From: CAZDXB01 sp964509335
GTDB taxonomy: Bacteria; Bacteroidota; Ignavibacteria; Kapaibacteriales; UBA2268
DNA: 64,000 bases
Reading direction: 5' to 3'
Assembly: GCA_964509335.1 (NCBI GenBank)
Contig: CAZDXB010000006.1
Location: forward strand, 62,001 to 126,000
Shown here: positions 8,943 to 18,445 of the stretch, piece by piece
How positions within the stretch are numbered: the first letter of the stretch is position 1
Layout: the number at the start of each line of letters is the position of its first letter
Position numbers and translations under genes: made by a program
Notes under the pieces: model-generated
What the model saw: the letters and a program-made list of their open reading frames with translations, nothing else
Databases searched by the model: none
Told to the model about the DNA's origin: nothing

Positions 8943-9677
8943 TTAGCGACTAATAAGCTCGGCGGAGTAAATTAGTTCTTTCATATCCCTGACGGCTTGC
9001 TCAATTCCAACGAGAACGGCTTTGGAAATTATCGAATGACCGATGCTAAGTTCGTTGATGCCTTTTATCTGGGCGACCGGCTTTACGTTTTGATAGTTAA
9101 GCCCGTGTCCCGCGGCGATTTTCAAATTGTTTTCCTTAGCGAAGGCAATCGCGTCGGAAAGTTTCTTTAGCTCTTTTTCCCTTTTGGCTTCGTTTTCCGC
9201 GTTAGCGTATAAGCCGGTGTGAAATTCGGTCATATCCGCGCCGATATCCAGCGCCGCATTAATTTGTTTTTTCGTAGGCTCGATAAATAAGCTCACTTCG
9301 ATATTTTCTCCGTGCATTCGTTCGGCTAGGGATTTTAGATTGTCTTTGTTCCCGGCGGCGTCCAAGCCTCCCTCGGTGGTAAGTTCCTGTCTTTTTTCCG
9401 GCACTATAGTTACCAAATCGGGGTGTACTTGCAGAGCTATTTCGATTATTTCCTCGACAGCCGCCATTTCCAAGTCGAGTTTTGTTCCGACAAGCTCTCG
9501 AAGCAGTATAAAGTCTCTGTCGTTTATATGTCGCCTGTCTTCTCGAAGGTGGCAAACGATTCCGTTGGCGCCGGCGAGTTCGGCTTTTAAAGCCGCCGTT
9601 ACCGGTTCCGGCTCCTCGCCGCCTCTGGCTTCCCTTATCGTCGCGACGTGGTCAACGTTTACGTTTAAGTCTATCAT
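8943..9677 (-). CDS. pdxJ: Pyridoxine 5'-phosphate synthase
   Basis: The protein has 244 residues, the usual PdxJ length. It begins MIDLNVNVDHVATIREARGG, the family signature. Also present are CHLREDRRHI (phosphate and substrate contacts), a FIEPTKKQI stretch, the AAGHGLNYQNV strand and the C-terminal phosphate-binding loop GHSIISKAVLVG. It condenses 1-deoxyxylulose-5-phosphate with 3-amino-2-oxopropyl phosphate to make pyridoxine 5'-phosphate. A PdxB-like dehydrogenase at 61158-62237 supplies an earlier step of the same route. It is the first gene of a pdxJ-asnB unit and is divergent from the giant T9SS gene, with about 310 bp between starts. Confidence 0.95.
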   Translation of the reverse strand: MIDLNVNVDHVATIREARGGEEPEPVTAALKAELAGANGIVCHLREDRRHINDRDFILLRELVGTKLDLEMAAVEEIIEIALQVHPDLVTIVPEKRQELTTEGGLDAAGNKDNLKSLAERMHGENIEVSLFIEPTKKQINAALDIGADMTEFHTGLYANAENEAKREKELKKLSDAIAFAKENNLKIAAGHGLNYQNVKPVAQIKGINELSIGHSIISKAVLVGIEQAVRDMKELIYSAELISR

Positions 9678-9988
9678 AATTTATTTCTATTATTGTTAAT
9701 ACAACCAAACTCAAAGATAAGGATTTAAAGTCAATCTAGCGCGATTTGATTTTATGATAGACGGGTTTCATTGATGTTTTTCTCGACGATAATTGTCTTA
9801 AATAGCAATAGCATTAACGTTCGATTTTTTAGTTTAAAATATTTTCTAAATCCTGAGATAATAACGAATTTTTTTAATAAACTCTTTATAATCGTCGTAT
9901 TATTATTAAGTTCCCTTTGTTTAAAAAAAATAAAATTCTTATCTTTATAAAATTTTGTTGCTTGTTTTTTATATAATTGGAGTTCGCT
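9678..9988. other. Divergent intergenic region, pdxJ / giant T9SS gene
   Basis: These 311 bp between two divergent starts are strongly AT-rich and must hold both promoters. A ribosome-binding GGAG at 9979-9982 lies 6 nt before the ATG at 9989. I see no convincing operator, small RNA or repeat. Confidence 0.5.
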
Positions 9989-12900
9989 ATGAAAAAAACT
10001 TTACTTGCCTTTTTAGCCTTTGTTTTATTCTTTTCTGTTGATTATTTAGGAGCTCAAGACGAAGAATATGAAGCAAAAACTACCGGCTTATCAATCGGCG
10101 GAGAATTCTCGTCGTTTATTGTAAACGGTAATTACGCCTACCTAACTTCTGGAGATAAAATCTTAGTTCTTGATTTATCCGCCGAAGATATAACTAACGT
10201 AAGTTCATTTAAAACTTCAGGTTTCACTAGCGCAAACAATTTTGTTATTTACGGAGACAAGCTTTATGCAGCCGGATCTTCTGGGTTCGACATATTTGAT
10301 GTTTCCGACCCTTCCAATCCCGACTCGATTGGCCATTTTCATTACTACAAGGAATATATAGCAAAGGGAAAGGGCAAATTTGACGCGAATAATGAAATAG
10401 TAGTTTTCAGTTCCCACAAGGAATTGAAAATTTACGACGTTTCCGACCTAAGCGATATAAGTGAAATATACGCCGGCGGGGACGAATACGAAGCCAATGC
10501 CGTAGCTTTAGACGACGATTATCTTTACGTGCTTAATGAGGGCGCCCAAATATTTGTTTTTAACATAAGCGACCCTGCGGCTCCGGTTAAAGTAGCGGAG
10601 TCTGCGGAAATTGATTGCGGGAGCGATTCTCGTTTCCATCGTCTTGTAAGAGCCGGCGACGCGCTAATAGCGGGAGGGCATCGCGATAAAGGCGTTTACG
10701 TCTTAGATATAAGCAATCCGGAAAGCCTCGGGGCTCCAGTCCATATTCACGAGAAAAATTATCGGGCTACTCATTTGTTTGCAGATGGTTCGTCGGTCGC
10801 CGTTATGGAAGATATTGAAGACGAGAACGACCCAGTAATTTCGATTTACGACGTAAGCTCTCCGTCTAATCCGACTAAGACAAATACTTTCGAATGGTCG
10901 TCTTTTTTGATTGGGTTAGAGGGTATTGGTTTGACTTCAGAAAAACTCTACGTTTACGTTAAGCCGGATAAGGATATTTTTAGAGAATACGATTTATCCG
11001 ACCTATCCGACGTCGATGAATATCGCGGTTTTAGTTATCCTCAATCAATAAGTTCAATCGCTCCTAGCGGAGATTATCTTTTTCTATCCTCTTGGGGCAA
11101 TATTTACATTTTAGATAAATCCGATTTCGAGAATCCCGTTTTGCACGGACCGGCGGACGTAGAAGGTGTTATGCTGCACGCTTCCGACGATTTGCTCTTC
11201 TGCATTCAGGATATGAGCGGAGATATTGGCATTTACGATATAAGTAATCCGCTCGAAATAACCGAGTTGAGCGATATAAAAACCGGTATGATTAACGACG
11301 CTTATTTTGCTTATGAAGATAATATACTTTATTCGGGATTGAACCCAGGGGGGAACAAAGCCGATTTCTTAATATATGATTTAACTAATCCGGAAAGCCC
11401 CCAGTCTTTATCGGAATTAGAAACGGATTATGCCGTCAGAGATATGATTATACCCGAAGGGAGCAGTTATCTATACATAATTGGCTCAAATAGGGATGGG
11501 CAGTTTCTGATTCCTTACGACGTAAGCGACCTTACTTCGCCGGTTGAAGGCGATAGGATTGTAATGCCAGGCGAATATAGCGATGTTATGGATATCGAGT
11601 TAATATCCGAAAACACCTTGTGCGTTGCGACCAGAGACGGTTCGGAGAGTTGGATAACTTTCTTCGACATAAGTCAAGAGACTCCGAGCCAAGTTCACGA
11701 ACATCACGAAGAAGAGGGCGCTATTTGGGCAGTGAAATCGGCAGGCAAATATTTAGTCGCGTCTTTCCATTACCATTTTGACGGGATAAAATTCTATGAA
11801 ATAAACGAATCCGCCGGGACTGGGAAAATCGAGCTGGACGAAATCCAAGGAGACGCATTTATTCAATTTATCGCGGATTTAACAGCTGGTTCAACAACTG
11901 AATTAACAGCTAGCGAAGGAGATGGATACGTTGTGAGCGGATATTGTATTCGCAAGGAATCAAGTACGGTAGAAAACTCCTATAAAAACTCCATAGGTGG
12001 AGTAGATGATATTTTTATTCCTATACCAAAGCCGAAAAAACCCACATTAACTCTTGGCGTTAAAAATAAGCCGAGGCAGTTTTGCCTTTGCGAAGCGACC
12101 AAAATGGAAGTCCCCATAGCGGAAATTTCGCTAACAGCCGACGAAGTTTCCGACTGGTCGGCTAACTCGATAAAATTTTCTTTTACAGGCAGCTCCGATG
12201 TAGATACCATCATATTGAGACAAGGTCATCCGCCTAATTTACAAGAACAGCGGATTTCTATTTCTAAATTTACGGGACACCCAAGTGAAGAATTTTTTAA
12301 TATGTCTATTGGGAAAACTATTAATAGAGGAGAAACTTTAAACATGACATTGTTATACAGCTTCCGAAATTGGAGTCAATGTAAGGATTTTTTTGATGTC
12401 CCTATTTATAATACCACCACTAAAGTCGCTTGGGTTGGAGCGACGCCTAACAATCCAGAATATTCGGATTCTTATAAAAAAGAGCCTCAAGATAAAACAT
12501 TTCAATCTGGAAAAGTGCAATTGTATTGCGTTGAGGTTGTCCCAGAAAATTCGCGTCCACAATACTTTATCAATATTTCCGAAGCCGCCAAAGTCGAAGG
12601 ACCGGCGACTATGAATATTTGCTCCGGCGAGTATGACAAATTTCCCGCTAGAATTGGAAATAATATTAAAATTCAGGGCGCCCAAGGCAAGGATAACACG
12701 GTGATTAAAGCTAAGCACGTTAATAATTTACTATTTATTTTCGATTACGTTTATAATACCGAGATTTCTGATTTAACTATTTCGTCCAACGAGACAGCGA
12801 TATATATAAAGGAATCAGAAGTAAAAGCGACCAATATAATATTTAACGGACTCGAAAAAGCCTTTACAATACACCATGGAGATAACGACGTTCTAATAGA

Positions 12901-14941
12901 AAACTGCGAATTTAACGAATGTAGTGAAACGGCAATTTACATAACAGGCTGCGACGATAACGATATGTATGAACAGATACTGATAAATAATAATGTTTTT
13001 AACAAATGTGAAGAAGCAATAGGCGCGTTCCGAAGCGAAGATTTTAGAGTTTCGAACAATGAATTTAACTATGAACTTGACGAAGGATTTGGAATGCCTG
13101 AAGAAAAATGTGATATTTTTGATTGTAAAAGATTTGTCGTTGCCGATAATACGTTTAACACTACCAGAATCCCCTTAAAAATAGCAAACAGTAAAGATTT
13201 TAGAATTAACGACAATACATTTCATCATTGCGCGAACGTAATTAATTCCTCGAGGAATGAAAACTACGAGATGAAAGGTAATAGATTTGTTTTATCGCCT
13301 GATATAGAGGTGTCGGCGCACTTATTTGAAATCTACGGCACTAAGGAATACGGGATTATTAAAGGTTCTTATGTAAACCCAGAGCATCGCTTTGAAGAAG
13401 ATAAGTTGCTACATTATGGAATAGTTTTAGAAAAATGTCAAGGAGTTGTAATTAAAGAAAATTACATTAGCGATTGCTTTATAGGTCTTGACCTTAAAAA
13501 AAATTCAAAAAGAAACATAATAAAGCACAACGAAATCACTAAAAATCAACAAGGAATTACTTTACATCAATCGGATTACAACTTTTTTAAATATAATGAA
13601 ATACACGATAACTACAAACGCGGTATGATAGAAGTGGAAAGCGACAATAACGTTTGGGAAGGCAACGAATGGTACGGAAACGGCGACGACAGTTGGTTTT
13701 CCATCGATTCCGACAAAAATGAAAAATTAGCCGAAAACGACTCTTCCGGCGGAATAATACTTAAAAATTCAAGTTCGATATTCAAAAATAACGATATCAG
13801 AGGCAACGAGCCCTCCGGTATTATTTGTCTTGAAGGTTCGCAACCAACTATAAGCGAAAACAATATCCACGAGAACGAAGAATACGGATTAGATAATCGC
13901 GACGAAACGGTAAGCGTAGAAGCAAACAATAACTGGTGGGGCGACCCGACTGGTCCTTCCGGCGAAGGAGGCGGTTCCGGCGATAAAGTCAGCTCGAACG
14001 TAAATTTTGGCGACTTTAGCGCAGAGCCTTTTTATATATGCGTATCCGCGGAAACCGAAGAGGTTTATATACCAGTGGGGATGACCGCTCGCGTTGAGTT
14101 TTCCGCTAAGAAATTCTTCGACGGTTCGGCTGGGATTACAAAAGACGAAACGGTAGAATCGGACGACGAAATAAACGTAACAATTAGCGACGAGCTTCAG
14201 TGGTTGGGCGAAAATACTGAATTCACTTTGGATATGAGCGATACGACCGTTACGGCTCCGTCCCAAACGTTCACTTTAACTACGCCGGCGGATATTTCCA
14301 ACGAAACGACAAATAGCGTTGTCCTCGACGGAGTATCTTCAATCAATAACGAATGGACGGACAGCGATACGCTTAAAGCTATAGCTTACGCGCCCGAACT
14401 CGCTGAATTAATTATTTGGCCCGACACAGTTGAAATAATACCCGGCGGCAGCTATCAATTTACCCCATACGGTTTAGACCAACATAATAAAGAAATTGAA
14501 TTGTCCGGCGGACTTCAATGGACGGCGGAAGAGGGCGATATAGACGAGGACGGAGTTTACACGCCGCCCGGAACGCCGGGAACTTATAGAATCGCCGGAA
14601 GTTTGGAAGGCAAGGAAGCGGAAGCCTACGCTGTGGTAGTCGATACAACGGTTTCTGTCGAAGAAGAGATTGTCGTCGGCAAGGTTCACGAGGCGGAGGT
14701 ATTTCCCAATCCTTCGCGAGGAAGCGTCAACTTACGTTTTGCGGCTGAAATTAACTCTGCAATTCAATTAATTGTCTCCGACGCTTTAGGAAATAAGGTT
14801 ATCGACAAGGAATTGCCGACGGCGGGCGAAGCTGAATATCATTACGAATTGGACTGCTCGGCTTTGGGTTCGGGCGTTTATTATTTTCTAATAGTTAATG
14901 GCGAAAGGCAATACGCCGGCAAGTTCTTATTATTGAAATAA
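9989..14941 (+). CDS. Giant secreted protein: LVIVD-type propeller, parallel beta-helix, Big-like domains, T9SS sorting domain
   Basis: The start is the ATG at 9989, giving MKKTLLAFLAF and a clear signal peptide; an upstream TTG adds only four residues. The protein has about 1650 residues. Residues 30-640 hold LVIVD-type propeller repeats (IYDVSDLSD, VLDISNPES, VFNISDPAA, IYDISNPLE). About 865-1310 is a right-handed parallel beta-helix of the NosD/PbH1 kind (IYIKESEVKATNIIF, ITLHQSDYNFFKYNEIHDN, NNWWGDPTGPSG). Then come an immunoglobulin-like stretch and a Big-type domain (about 1320-1555). The T9SS sorting domain (about 1565-1650) has VFPNPSRGSVNL, LGSGVYYFLI and FLLLK. The beta-helix suggests carbohydrate binding or cleavage, but no catalytic residues can be named. 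The helix-coding part looks more AT-rich than the ends. Confidence 0.85.
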   Translation: MKKTLLAFLAFVLFFSVDYLGAQDEEYEAKTTGLSIGGEFSSFIVNGNYAYLTSGDKILVLDLSAEDITNVSSFKTSGFTSANNFVIYGDKLYAAGSSGFDIFDVSDPSNPDSIGHFHYYKEYIAKGKGKFDANNEIVVFSSHKELKIYDVSDLSDISEIYAGGDEYEANAVALDDDYLYVLNEGAQIFVFNISDPAAPVKVAESAEIDCGSDSRFHRLVRAGDALIAGGHRDKGVYVLDISNPESLGAPVHIHEKNYRATHLFADGSSVAVMEDIEDENDPVISIYDVSSPSNPTKTNTFEWSSFLIGLEGIGLTSEKLYVYVKPDKDIFREYDLSDLSDVDEYRGFSYPQSISSIAPSGDYLFLSSWGNIYILDKSDFENPVLHGPADVEGVMLHASDDLLFCIQDMSGDIGIYDISNPLEITELSDIKTGMINDAYFAYEDNILYSGLNPGGNKADFLIYDLTNPESPQSLSELETDYAVRDMIIPEGSSYLYIIGSNRDGQFLIPYDVSDLTSPVEGDRIVMPGEYSDVMDIELISENTLCVATRDGSESWITFFDISQETPSQVHEHHEEEGAIWAVKSAGKYLVASFHYHFDGIKFYEINESAGTGKIELDEIQGDAFIQFIADLTAGSTTELTASEGDGYVVSGYCIRKESSTVENSYKNSIGGVDDIFIPIPKPKKPTLTLGVKNKPRQFCLCEATKMEVPIAEISLTADEVSDWSANSIKFSFTGSSDVDTIILRQGHPPNLQEQRISISKFTGHPSEEFFNMSIGKTINRGETLNMTLLYSFRNWSQCKDFFDVPIYNTTTKVAWVGATPNNPEYSDSYKKEPQDKTFQSGKVQLYCVEVVPENSRPQYFINISEAAKVEGPATMNICSGEYDKFPARIGNNIKIQGAQGKDNTVIKAKHVNNLLFIFDYVYNTEISDLTISSNETAIYIKESEVKATNIIFNGLEKAFTIHHGDNDVLIENCEFNECSETAIYITGCDDNDMYEQILINNNVFNKCEEAIGAFRSEDFRVSNNEFNYELDEGFGMPEEKCDIFDCKRFVVADNTFNTTRIPLKIANSKDFRINDNTFHHCANVINSSRNENYEMKGNRFVLSPDIEVSAHLFEIYGTKEYGIIKGSYVNPEHRFEEDKLLHYGIVLEKCQGVVIKENYISDCFIGLDLKKNSKRNIIKHNEITKNQQGITLHQSDYNFFKYNEIHDNYKRGMIEVESDNNVWEGNEWYGNGDDSWFSIDSDKNEKLAENDSSGGIILKNSSSIFKNNDIRGNEPSGIICLEGSQPTISENNIHENEEYGLDNRDETVSVEANNNWWGDPTGPSGEGGGSGDKVSSNVNFGDFSAEPFYICVSAETEEVYIPVGMTARVEFSAKKFFDGSAGITKDETVESDDEINVTISDELQWLGENTEFTLDMSDTTVTAPSQTFTLTTPADISNETTNSVVLDGVSSINNEWTDSDTLKAIAYAPELAELIIWPDTVEIIPGGSYQFTPYGLDQHNKEIELSGGLQWTAEEGDIDEDGVYTPPGTPGTYRIAGSLEGKEAEAYAVVVDTTVSVEEEIVVGKVHEAEVFPNPSRGSVNLRFAAEINSAIQLIVSDALGNKVIDKELPTAGEAEYHYELDCSALGSGVYYFLIVNGERQYAGKFLLLK

Positions 14942-14962
14942 ATCGCAGCTCAAATTGAATAA

Positions 14963-15008
14963 GCGGGAAATGGGAGAGCGGTTTGAATCTCATTTCCCGT
15001 TTTTTTTG
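14963..15008 (+). terminator. Intrinsic terminator after the giant T9SS gene
   Basis: A GC-rich stem (CGGGAAATG GGAGA / TCTCATTTCCCG, one bulge) is followed directly by a run of eight T. It lies 22 bp after the stop codon. Confidence 0.85.
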
Positions 15009-15110
15009 TTCTTGATTTTTTTAAGCTATCAGGTAAACTTTTATAAAAAGAAATGAATGACAAAATAACAAAAAGAATATCAAATGAAATAATTTTAATT
15101 TATTAACCTT

Positions 15111-15176
15111 GCCACAAATTTTATACAGATTTTATTTTTTCCAAGGGGAATTCCAATTTCTGCTTTTTTCTCCGTT
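15111..15176 (+). promoter_or_regulatory. Candidate shared upstream element, copy 1 (before respiratory module 1)
   Basis: This stretch aligns without gaps to 21441-21506, upstream of module 2. GCCACAA, then ATACAGA, then an AT-tract, and 51 nt from the CCACAA a CTTTTTTCTC box followed by GT, match in order and spacing. By eye 22 of the first 30 bases and about 13 of the last 16 agree, with a dissimilar middle. It ends about 84 bp before the ATG at 15260. The binding protein is unknown. Confidence 0.5.
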
Positions 15177-15259
15177 TAATTTCTATAAGTTTAGTTTTTT
15201 AAATAGTAGTATTATTGAAATTAATAAAATTTACTTTTTAACATAAAGGATTTAACGCT

Positions 15260-16210
15260 ATGACAGTTTTACATTTCGCGGCATATATTGTTTTGCTAAT
15301 ATTCATAGCGGCAATAGCTTATAGAATTATTAAAATAATGAGAACGCCTTTGCATCTCCGCTGGGAACTATATCCCGTTCCTCACGAAAAAGGTCCGAGA
15401 GCCAAATACGGCGGCTCGAGACTTGAAGAAAGCGAATGGTGGACTAAAAAATTGGAAAAATCCAGTTTAGGCGAATTGAAAGTAATGATTCCGGAAATTG
15501 CTTTTTTGAAAGGCGTTTGGGAGCATAATAGAAAGCTTTGGTCGGGTTCGTATCCGTTTCATCTTGGATTATACGTTTTGATAGCGGCGATGTTTCTTCT
15601 AATTATTAGCGGTATATTGACGGCGAGCGGTTCGCCGGTCGAGCCTTCGCAAGCCGGTTTCAACGGAGTTTTGTTCTGGATTATATATTACGCCGTGTTA
15701 ATAGGCTCCGCTATTGGCTTTCTCGGAGCGATTAGATTATTTTTCGCTCGCGTGGTCGAGAAGGAGTTGGCGCTATATAGCTCGTTCAGTCATTATTTCA
15801 ATATAATATTGATTGGAGCGATTTACTTCACGGCGTTGTTGGGATTGGCGCAAGATTCGTTTTTCGTTGAAAATTTAACCAAATTTTACGCCGGCTTGCT
15901 ATCTTTTTCGAGTATCCCCGAAATGTCAACCGTAACGTATTGGCATATATGGATTAGTCTGCTCTTTGTTCTCTATCTGCCATTTACTCATATGACGCAC
16001 TTTTTTATGAAATACTTTACGTATCACAAGGTTAGATGGGACGACGAACCGAACGTTGAAGGCGGAAAGTTGCGTAAGTCTTTAGAGGGGCAATTGAAAT
16101 ATAAAGTTACGTGGTCGGCGCCGCATATAAAAGCCGACGGAAATAAAACTTGGCTTGATCTTGTTGCATCTACTGGAATAGAGGAGGAAGATAAAGATGA
16201 AAAAAAATAA
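15260..16210 (+). CDS. Cytochrome b membrane subunit, NarI/TmcC/DsrM-like (module 1)
   Basis: The 316-residue protein has about five hydrophobic spans (roughly 5-23, 105-122, 135-160, 178-196, 235-256) in the nitrate-reductase-gamma pattern. Histidines inside or beside helices (YPFHLGLYVL, WHIWISLL, FTHMTHFF) are candidate haem b ligands. The soluble loop after helix 1 (LHLRWELYPVPHE, YGGSRLEESEWW, FLKGVWEHNRKLW) matches the TmcC-like family found with CCG iron-sulfur proteins in sulfate reducers. It should exchange electrons between the quinone pool or periplasm and the partner encoded by the next gene, which overlaps it by 14 bp. No periplasmic cytochrome gene accompanies it, unlike classic Tmc loci. 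Confidence 0.8.
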   Translation: MTVLHFAAYIVLLIFIAAIAYRIIKIMRTPLHLRWELYPVPHEKGPRAKYGGSRLEESEWWTKKLEKSSLGELKVMIPEIAFLKGVWEHNRKLWSGSYPFHLGLYVLIAAMFLLIISGILTASGSPVEPSQAGFNGVLFWIIYYAVLIGSAIGFLGAIRLFFARVVEKELALYSSFSHYFNIILIGAIYFTALLGLAQDSFFVENLTKFYAGLLSFSSIPEMSTVTYWHIWISLLFVLYLPFTHMTHFFMKYFTYHKVRWDDEPNVEGGKLRKSLEGQLKYKVTWSAPHIKADGNKTWLDLVASTGIEEEDKDEKK

Positions 16211-17807
16211 AATAAGACCTTCGGATATAAGTAAATATGAAGGAATTCAATTAGCGGAGTTAGACGTTGAGAAGATGTTCCCGCTTCCGCCGCCTTACGA
16301 TAAAACTGAAGAGCTACCGGGATTTAAAAAACTAAGCGACGAGGCTAGAGATAAATACGTAGGCTCGGATTTAGACGGAGTATTAGCCGCAGGCATACCA
16401 AAGCCGGAAACCGAAGAAGAAAAGGCAAAGTTGGTGGAAGCTTTTATGAAAGGGTTGCATAAGCTCTTTACAAAAGAGAACAATTGGACTTTTTTGAAGC
16501 CGCTATTGCTTTCAATGGAGCATTGCGCTAAATGCCAAACTTGCTCTAAGGATTGCCCCGTTTTTGAAGCTAGCGGATACGAGGAAATTTATCGACCGAC
16601 TTTTAGAGCGGAAGTTTTAAGAAAGCTTTATCATAAATACGTAAAACCCGGTAATAAGTATTTTAAAAAGTTTAAAAACGGAGATATAGATTTAAATTGG
16701 AATCTAATATCCCGTTTGATTGAATTGAGTTATAGATGCACATTATGTCGCAGATGCGCGCAGAGTTGTCCGATTGGGGTGGACAACGGATTGATTACTC
16801 GCGAAATTCGGAAGCTGTTCAGCGAAGAGCTTGGCTGGGCGCCTAAGGAGCTACACGAGAAAGGCACAGTGCAGCAAATGGAAGTTGGCTCGAGTACCGG
16901 AATGAACGCGCTAGTCGTGAAGGATAATATGGAGTTTATCGACGAGGACGTGTCGGAGAAGTTGGGAATGAAAGTCGAGTCGAAATGGGACGTCGAGGGA
17001 GCCGACGTTTTGATAATTCACAACGCCGGCGAGATTCTTGCTTGGCCCGACAACCCCGCCGCTTTTGCAATTCTAATGGAAGCCGCCGGTATAAGTTGGA
17101 CGATGTCGAGCGAAGGAATTGGATACGACGGCGTCAATTACGGATTGTTCTACGACGACGTGCAGTTAGCCAGAGTTTTACAGCGTCATTTGGAAGCGGC
17201 TAAGAAGCTGGGCGTCAAGAAGATTATAATGGGCGAATGCGGACACGAAAGCAAGGCTATGGCGGCAATTGGCGATAGAATAGCCCCCGATATTCAAAAG
17301 GAAAACGCTATGACTTTCGTAGAAGATTTAGTTTTTAGCGGAAGAATAAAGTTTGAGCCGGAAAAAAATGATTTTCCCGTTACTTTACACGACCCTTGCA
17401 ACTTAGTTCGAAGTATGGGCGTAGTCGAGCCGCAAAGAAAAGTATTAAGATATTTAGCGCCGAAGTTTAGGGAAATGACTCCGCACGGCGTTAGAAATTA
17501 TTGTTGCGGCGGCGGCAGCGGTTTCGCTATTATGTCTCCTAATAATTTTGAGGATTGGCGTAATCATATAAGCAGTCGAAAGAAATTCAAGCAAATTTTA
17601 GACGCGTTCGCCGACGAAGACCCTAGTTCCGATACGCCAAAGTACGTTTGCGCGCCTTGCTCCAATTGCAAAGGCGCTATTAGAGATATTTTCGATTTTT
17701 ACGGCGCGAAAGAGAAGTCGGGATTATATTACGGCGGTTTGGTAGAGTTGGTTGTTAACGCGATGGCGGATTTGAAAGAGCCGTTTTTGGATTTTGAAAT
17801 GATGTAG
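16197..17807 (+). CDS. CCG-domain iron-sulfur protein, TmcB/DsrK/HdrD-like (module 1)
   Basis: The protein has 536 residues and no membrane spans, so it should be a cytoplasmic partner. Two ferredoxin-type [4Fe-4S] motifs are visible: CAKCQTCSKDCP (about 109-120) and CTLCRRCAQSCP (about 182-193). A heterodisulfide-reductase CCG pattern follows: HDPC (about 399), CCGGG (about 435) and CAPCSNCK (about 486), which binds the catalytic noncubane-type cluster in relatives. In Dsr and Tmc complexes this subunit passes electrons to a thiol/disulfide or sulfur carrier. It overlaps the cytochrome b gene by 14 bp, with GAGGAGG before its ATG. It shares CCG architecture with the 458-residue protein at 21696 but has a longer N-terminus (PLPPPYDK region). 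Confidence 0.85.
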   Translation: MKKNKIRPSDISKYEGIQLAELDVEKMFPLPPPYDKTEELPGFKKLSDEARDKYVGSDLDGVLAAGIPKPETEEEKAKLVEAFMKGLHKLFTKENNWTFLKPLLLSMEHCAKCQTCSKDCPVFEASGYEEIYRPTFRAEVLRKLYHKYVKPGNKYFKKFKNGDIDLNWNLISRLIELSYRCTLCRRCAQSCPIGVDNGLITREIRKLFSEELGWAPKELHEKGTVQQMEVGSSTGMNALVVKDNMEFIDEDVSEKLGMKVESKWDVEGADVLIIHNAGEILAWPDNPAAFAILMEAAGISWTMSSEGIGYDGVNYGLFYDDVQLARVLQRHLEAAKKLGVKKIIMGECGHESKAMAAIGDRIAPDIQKENAMTFVEDLVFSGRIKFEPEKNDFPVTLHDPCNLVRSMGVVEPQRKVLRYLAPKFREMTPHGVRNYCCGGGSGFAIMSPNNFEDWRNHISSRKKFKQILDAFADEDPSSDTPKYVCAPCSNCKGAIRDIFDFYGAKEKSGLYYGGLVELVVNAMADLKEPFLDFEMM

Positions 17808-17844
17808 ATTTATCGAATATTTGGATCGTTTTGCTCATTAGTTT

Positions 17845-17874
17845 TAAGGCGGACTTGATAGTTCGCCTTTTTTA
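17845..17874 (+). terminator. Intrinsic terminator of module 1
   Basis: The stem AAGGCGGAC / GTTCGCCTT (one G-U pair) with a 6-nt loop runs into a T-tract, 37 bp after the stop of the CCG gene. Confidence 0.85.
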
Positions 17875-17912
17875 TAAAAACAAGAGGCTTGCTCAATGAC
17901 GCCTAGTCGTCA

Positions 17913-17931
17913 TTCCCAGCTTGACTGGGAA
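17913..17931. repeat. Hairpin TTCCCAG / CTGGGAA
   Basis: A perfect 7-bp stem with a 5-nt loop is embedded in a CGTCATTCCC context seen as dispersed repeats in many bacterial genomes. It opens the roughly 570-bp noncoding, repeat-filled gap between module 1 and the signalling operon. Confidence 0.5.
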
Positions 17932-17992
17932 GCTGGAGAAAACGATTGTTTATAGAAGCTTATCACAAGAAATTGCAATGACGATGATACAA

Positions 17993-18009
17993 TTGAGTTT
18001 TGAGAGTCT
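17993..18009. repeat. Solo end of the MITE-like element
   Basis: TTGAGTTTTGAGAGTCT closely matches the right end of copy 2 (TTGAGTTTTGAGAGAGCC). No internal hairpins of that element follow, so this is probably a remnant. Confidence 0.4.
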
Positions 18010-18084
18010 TATATCAGCGGTTAGCGGAAACAGACCGCTCGTCTCGTTCCGCCCGCTCCCACAACAACGTCCACCTCACCCTAT

Positions 18085-18174
18085 CCCTCTCCGCAAGCGG
18101 AGAGGGGACTAAACAGTTATTAATCTAAGGAGTTACATCAGCTTTTTTAGTTCTCTCCCCGATTTCGGGGAGAG
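18085..18174. repeat. Pair of hairpins in a CTCTCC / GGAGAG repeat
   Basis: Two perfect stems are present: CCCTCTCCGC-AA-GCGGAGAGGG (18085-18106) and CTCTCCCCGA-TT-TCGGGGAGAG (18153-18174). Both have 10-bp arms and a 2-nt spacer. The flanks (CACCTCACCCTATCC before, TTAGAGAGGGG after) resemble a two-hairpin dispersed repeat of the REP/BIME kind. No transposase is nearby. Confidence 0.65.
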
Positions 18175-18338
18175 TTAGAGAGGGGTAAATATCAATATTA
18201 TAGCAAGACTTTGTGCCAGCGAGGTGCGTCGCATTTTATATCACGCCGCGGGTATCGGGAACAAATAGAAAACACGGTTTTTGGAAACAGACCGCTTCAG
18301 AGGTCTGCAATTGCGAGCGAACGTCGTTTCAGCTTTTG

Positions 18339-18358
18339 CAAACAGCTAAAGCTGTTTG
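18339..18358. repeat. Hyphenated palindrome with TAAA centre
   Basis: CAAACAGCT-AA-AGCTGTTTG is a perfect 9-2-9 hairpin. It has the same design as the hairpins at 61053 and 61084 and those inside the MITE-like copies. Confidence 0.65.
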
Positions 18359-18380
18359 TTTACATCTACTTCTATCTACC

Positions 18381-18413
18381 AGATGTGCCACACCTGCGAG
18401 GTGTGGCACATCT
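18381..18413. repeat. Perfect 15-bp inverted repeat, 3-nt spacer
   Basis: The arms AGATGTGCCACACCT and AGGTGTGGCACATCT are separated by GCG. It ends 33 bp before the stop of the receiver gene at 18446, so it could serve as a transcription stop for that operon, although no T-run follows on either strand. A partial relative (GTGCCAGCGAGGTG) lies at about 18213. Confidence 0.7.
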
Positions 18414-18445
18414 TATATAAAGTCCCGATGTAAAGTTTGGGAGCG

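Noticed and set aside
17905..18413. Repeat cluster as a CRISPR array
   Set aside because: The repeats are different palindromes with irregular spacing; there is no constant direct repeat with spacers and no cas gene.
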